Source: an uncultured Oxalobacteraceae bacterium (lineage in GTDB: Bacteria; Pseudomonadota; Gammaproteobacteria; Burkholderiales; Burkholderiaceae_D). Taken from it: 64,000 bases of DNA. Position 1 is the stretch's first letter. Each line of letters starts with the position of its first letter. Shown one piece after another: positions 63,152-64,000 of the stretch. The position numbers and the translations under genes were made by a program. The notes beneath the pieces are model-generated. The model saw nothing but the letters and a program-made list of their open reading frames with translations. It made no database searches and was not told the DNA's origin. The stretch covers positions 62,001 through 126,000 of the forward strand of contig CAIOYD010000044.1 of NCBI GenBank assembly GCA_903862415.1. The letters run 5' to 3'.

Positions 63152-64000
63152 ATGGACATCCTTGAACTCAGCCAATTTTCTCCTGACGACTTTCTTGCCA
63201 ACTATTGGCAACAAAAACCTGTGGTCATCCGTCAGGGCTTCGTCCATTTTCAGGATTTGATCAGCCCGGACGAACTGGCCGGACTGGCCTGCGAGCCAGA
63301 CGTCGAGTCGCGTCTGGTGTACCAGACCGAAGGACTATGGCAGGCCGAGAGCGGTCCGTTTGAATCGTATGAACATCTGGGCGAGCAGGGCTGGTGCCTG
63401 ATCGTGCAGGCGGTTGATCATTGGTCACCGCAGGTGGCAGAGTTGGTCAAGCCATTTTCATTCATTCCGAAATGGCGCTTTGACGATGTGATGATCAGCT
63501 ATTCGACACCGGGTGGTGGTGTCGGTCCGCATATCGACTTGTACGATGTCTTCATTTGTCAGGGATCGGGACGGCGGCGCTGGCGCGTTGGCGCACCCGG
63601 CAATCACCGTCAGTTTGCTGCTCATGCCGCGCTGCTGCATACCGATCCGTTCGAAGCGATAATCGACGTTGAATTGCAATCCGGCGACATCCTCTACATC
63701 CCACCCGGCTTTCCTCACGACGGCGTGTCGCTGGAACATTCGATGAGTTTTTCGGTTGGTTTTCGCAGCAAATCGGCCAGCCACATGTTGAGCGGTCTGG
63801 CTGATTATTTGCTCGATAAGGAACTAGGCGGCGCGCTTATCAGCGATCCGCAGCGACCGCCGCATATGCAACAGGGACGAATCGACGCCGCCGACTTTGC
63901 CCGTATCAAGGCGCAAATGCAGGCGCTGCTGGACGACGACACCCTGATTGCTGATTTCGCCGGCAGTTTCCTGTCGAAGAATAAAAGCGTACTCGATCTG
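63152..64000 (+). CDS. roxA: Cupin/JmjC ribosomal oxygenase (RoxA/YcfD-like), 5' part
   Basis: A Fe(II)/2-oxoglutarate oxygenase of the YcfD/RoxA group, which hydroxylates an arginine on ribosomal protein uL16. It runs off the window end, so about 283 residues are seen. The iron ligands fit GPHIDLYDVFICQGSG (His and Asp, near residue 127) and a later GFPHDGVSLEHSM segment that supplies the third His. The start region (MDILELSQFSPDDFLANYWQ) matches the family. ATG 63152 has only a weak ribosome site. It is divergent from the AraC gene. Confidence 0.88.
   Translation, partial: MDILELSQFSPDDFLANYWQQKPVVIRQGFVHFQDLISPDELAGLACEPDVESRLVYQTEGLWQAESGPFESYEHLGEQGWCLIVQAVDHWSPQVAELVKPFSFIPKWRFDDVMISYSTPGGGVGPHIDLYDVFICQGSGRRRWRVGAPGNHRQFAAHAALLHTDPFEAIIDVELQSGDILYIPPGFPHDGVSLEHSMSFSVGFRSKSASHMLSGLADYLLDKELGGALISDPQRPPHMQQGRIDAADFARIKAQMQALLDDDTLIADFAGSFLSKNKSVLDL

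Overview
The window is about 64 kb of mid-GC chromosomal DNA from a motile Gram-negative bacterium. It is most likely a betaproteobacterium, and I guess the order Burkholderiales, perhaps near Oxalobacteraceae. The reasons are the dnaX-ybaB-recR block, an flhDC-motAB-che cluster with cheD between cheR and cheB, beta-type MotA and CheA sequences, and two-partner secretion systems. The species was not identified. No rRNA, tRNA, CRISPR array or intact insertion sequence was seen.

Layout. (1) 1-4266: housekeeping genes dnaX (3' part), ybaB, recR, a CaiB/BaiF CoA-transferase and dnaQ. dnaX carries an A9 run with an immediate -1 stop, a possible source of the gamma subunit. (2) 4267-17293: motility and chemotaxis. 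A 530-bp leader with a near-consensus sigma-28 promoter precedes flhD-flhC. Then come a membrane methyltransferase-like gene, motA-motB, a CheZ-like gene, cheY, cheA, cheW, cheR, cheD, cheB, a second cheY, cheZ and a degenerate EAL-HDOD gene. No chemoreceptor gene is in the window. (3) 17303-30666: a beta-barrel protein, then a two-partner secretion locus in the order TpsB, TbpB-like lipoprotein, 3201-residue TpsA. The TpsA tail carries a GHSRG serine-hydrolase motif. (4) 30920-36098: a three-gene NADPH-linked 2-oxoacid oxidoreductase plus a CBS-domain protein. (5) 36149-41377: an AT-richer alpha/beta-hydrolase-like gene of unknown role, a DUF2726 membrane protein, an OYE-family reductase, a sulfotransferase and an APS-kinase-like P-loop protein. 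(6) 41735-50683: a second two-partner system, a GLUG-repeat adhesin followed by its TpsB. (7) 50749-54686: an NTF2-like protein, a PNPOx-like protein divergent from a LysR regulator, and a hipBA toxin-antitoxin pair. (8) 54700-55710: decayed minus-strand genes (a beta-sandwich tail fragment, a truncated methyltransferase and an EAL-domain remnant). (9) 55720-57079: an ammonium transporter behind a sigma-54 promoter and a repeated GCACC motif. (10) 57140-63002: a glycerol-3-phosphate or alkylglycerol type operon (FGGY kinase, GlpD, AGPS-like FAD oxidase) under an AraC regulator. (11) 63152-end: the start of a RoxA/YcfD-type ribosomal oxygenase.

The main functional themes are flagellar motility with a full CheA pathway, surface adhesion or contact by two separate TPS systems, and accessory redox and carbon metabolism. 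The items most worth follow-up are the sigma-28 promoter in front of the flagellar master operon, the hydrolase-tailed TpsA with its lipoprotein partner, the orphan GLSRG hydrolase, the second CheZ-like protein and the nearly leaderless hipBA promoter. No wholly new multigene system could be demonstrated from sequence alone.
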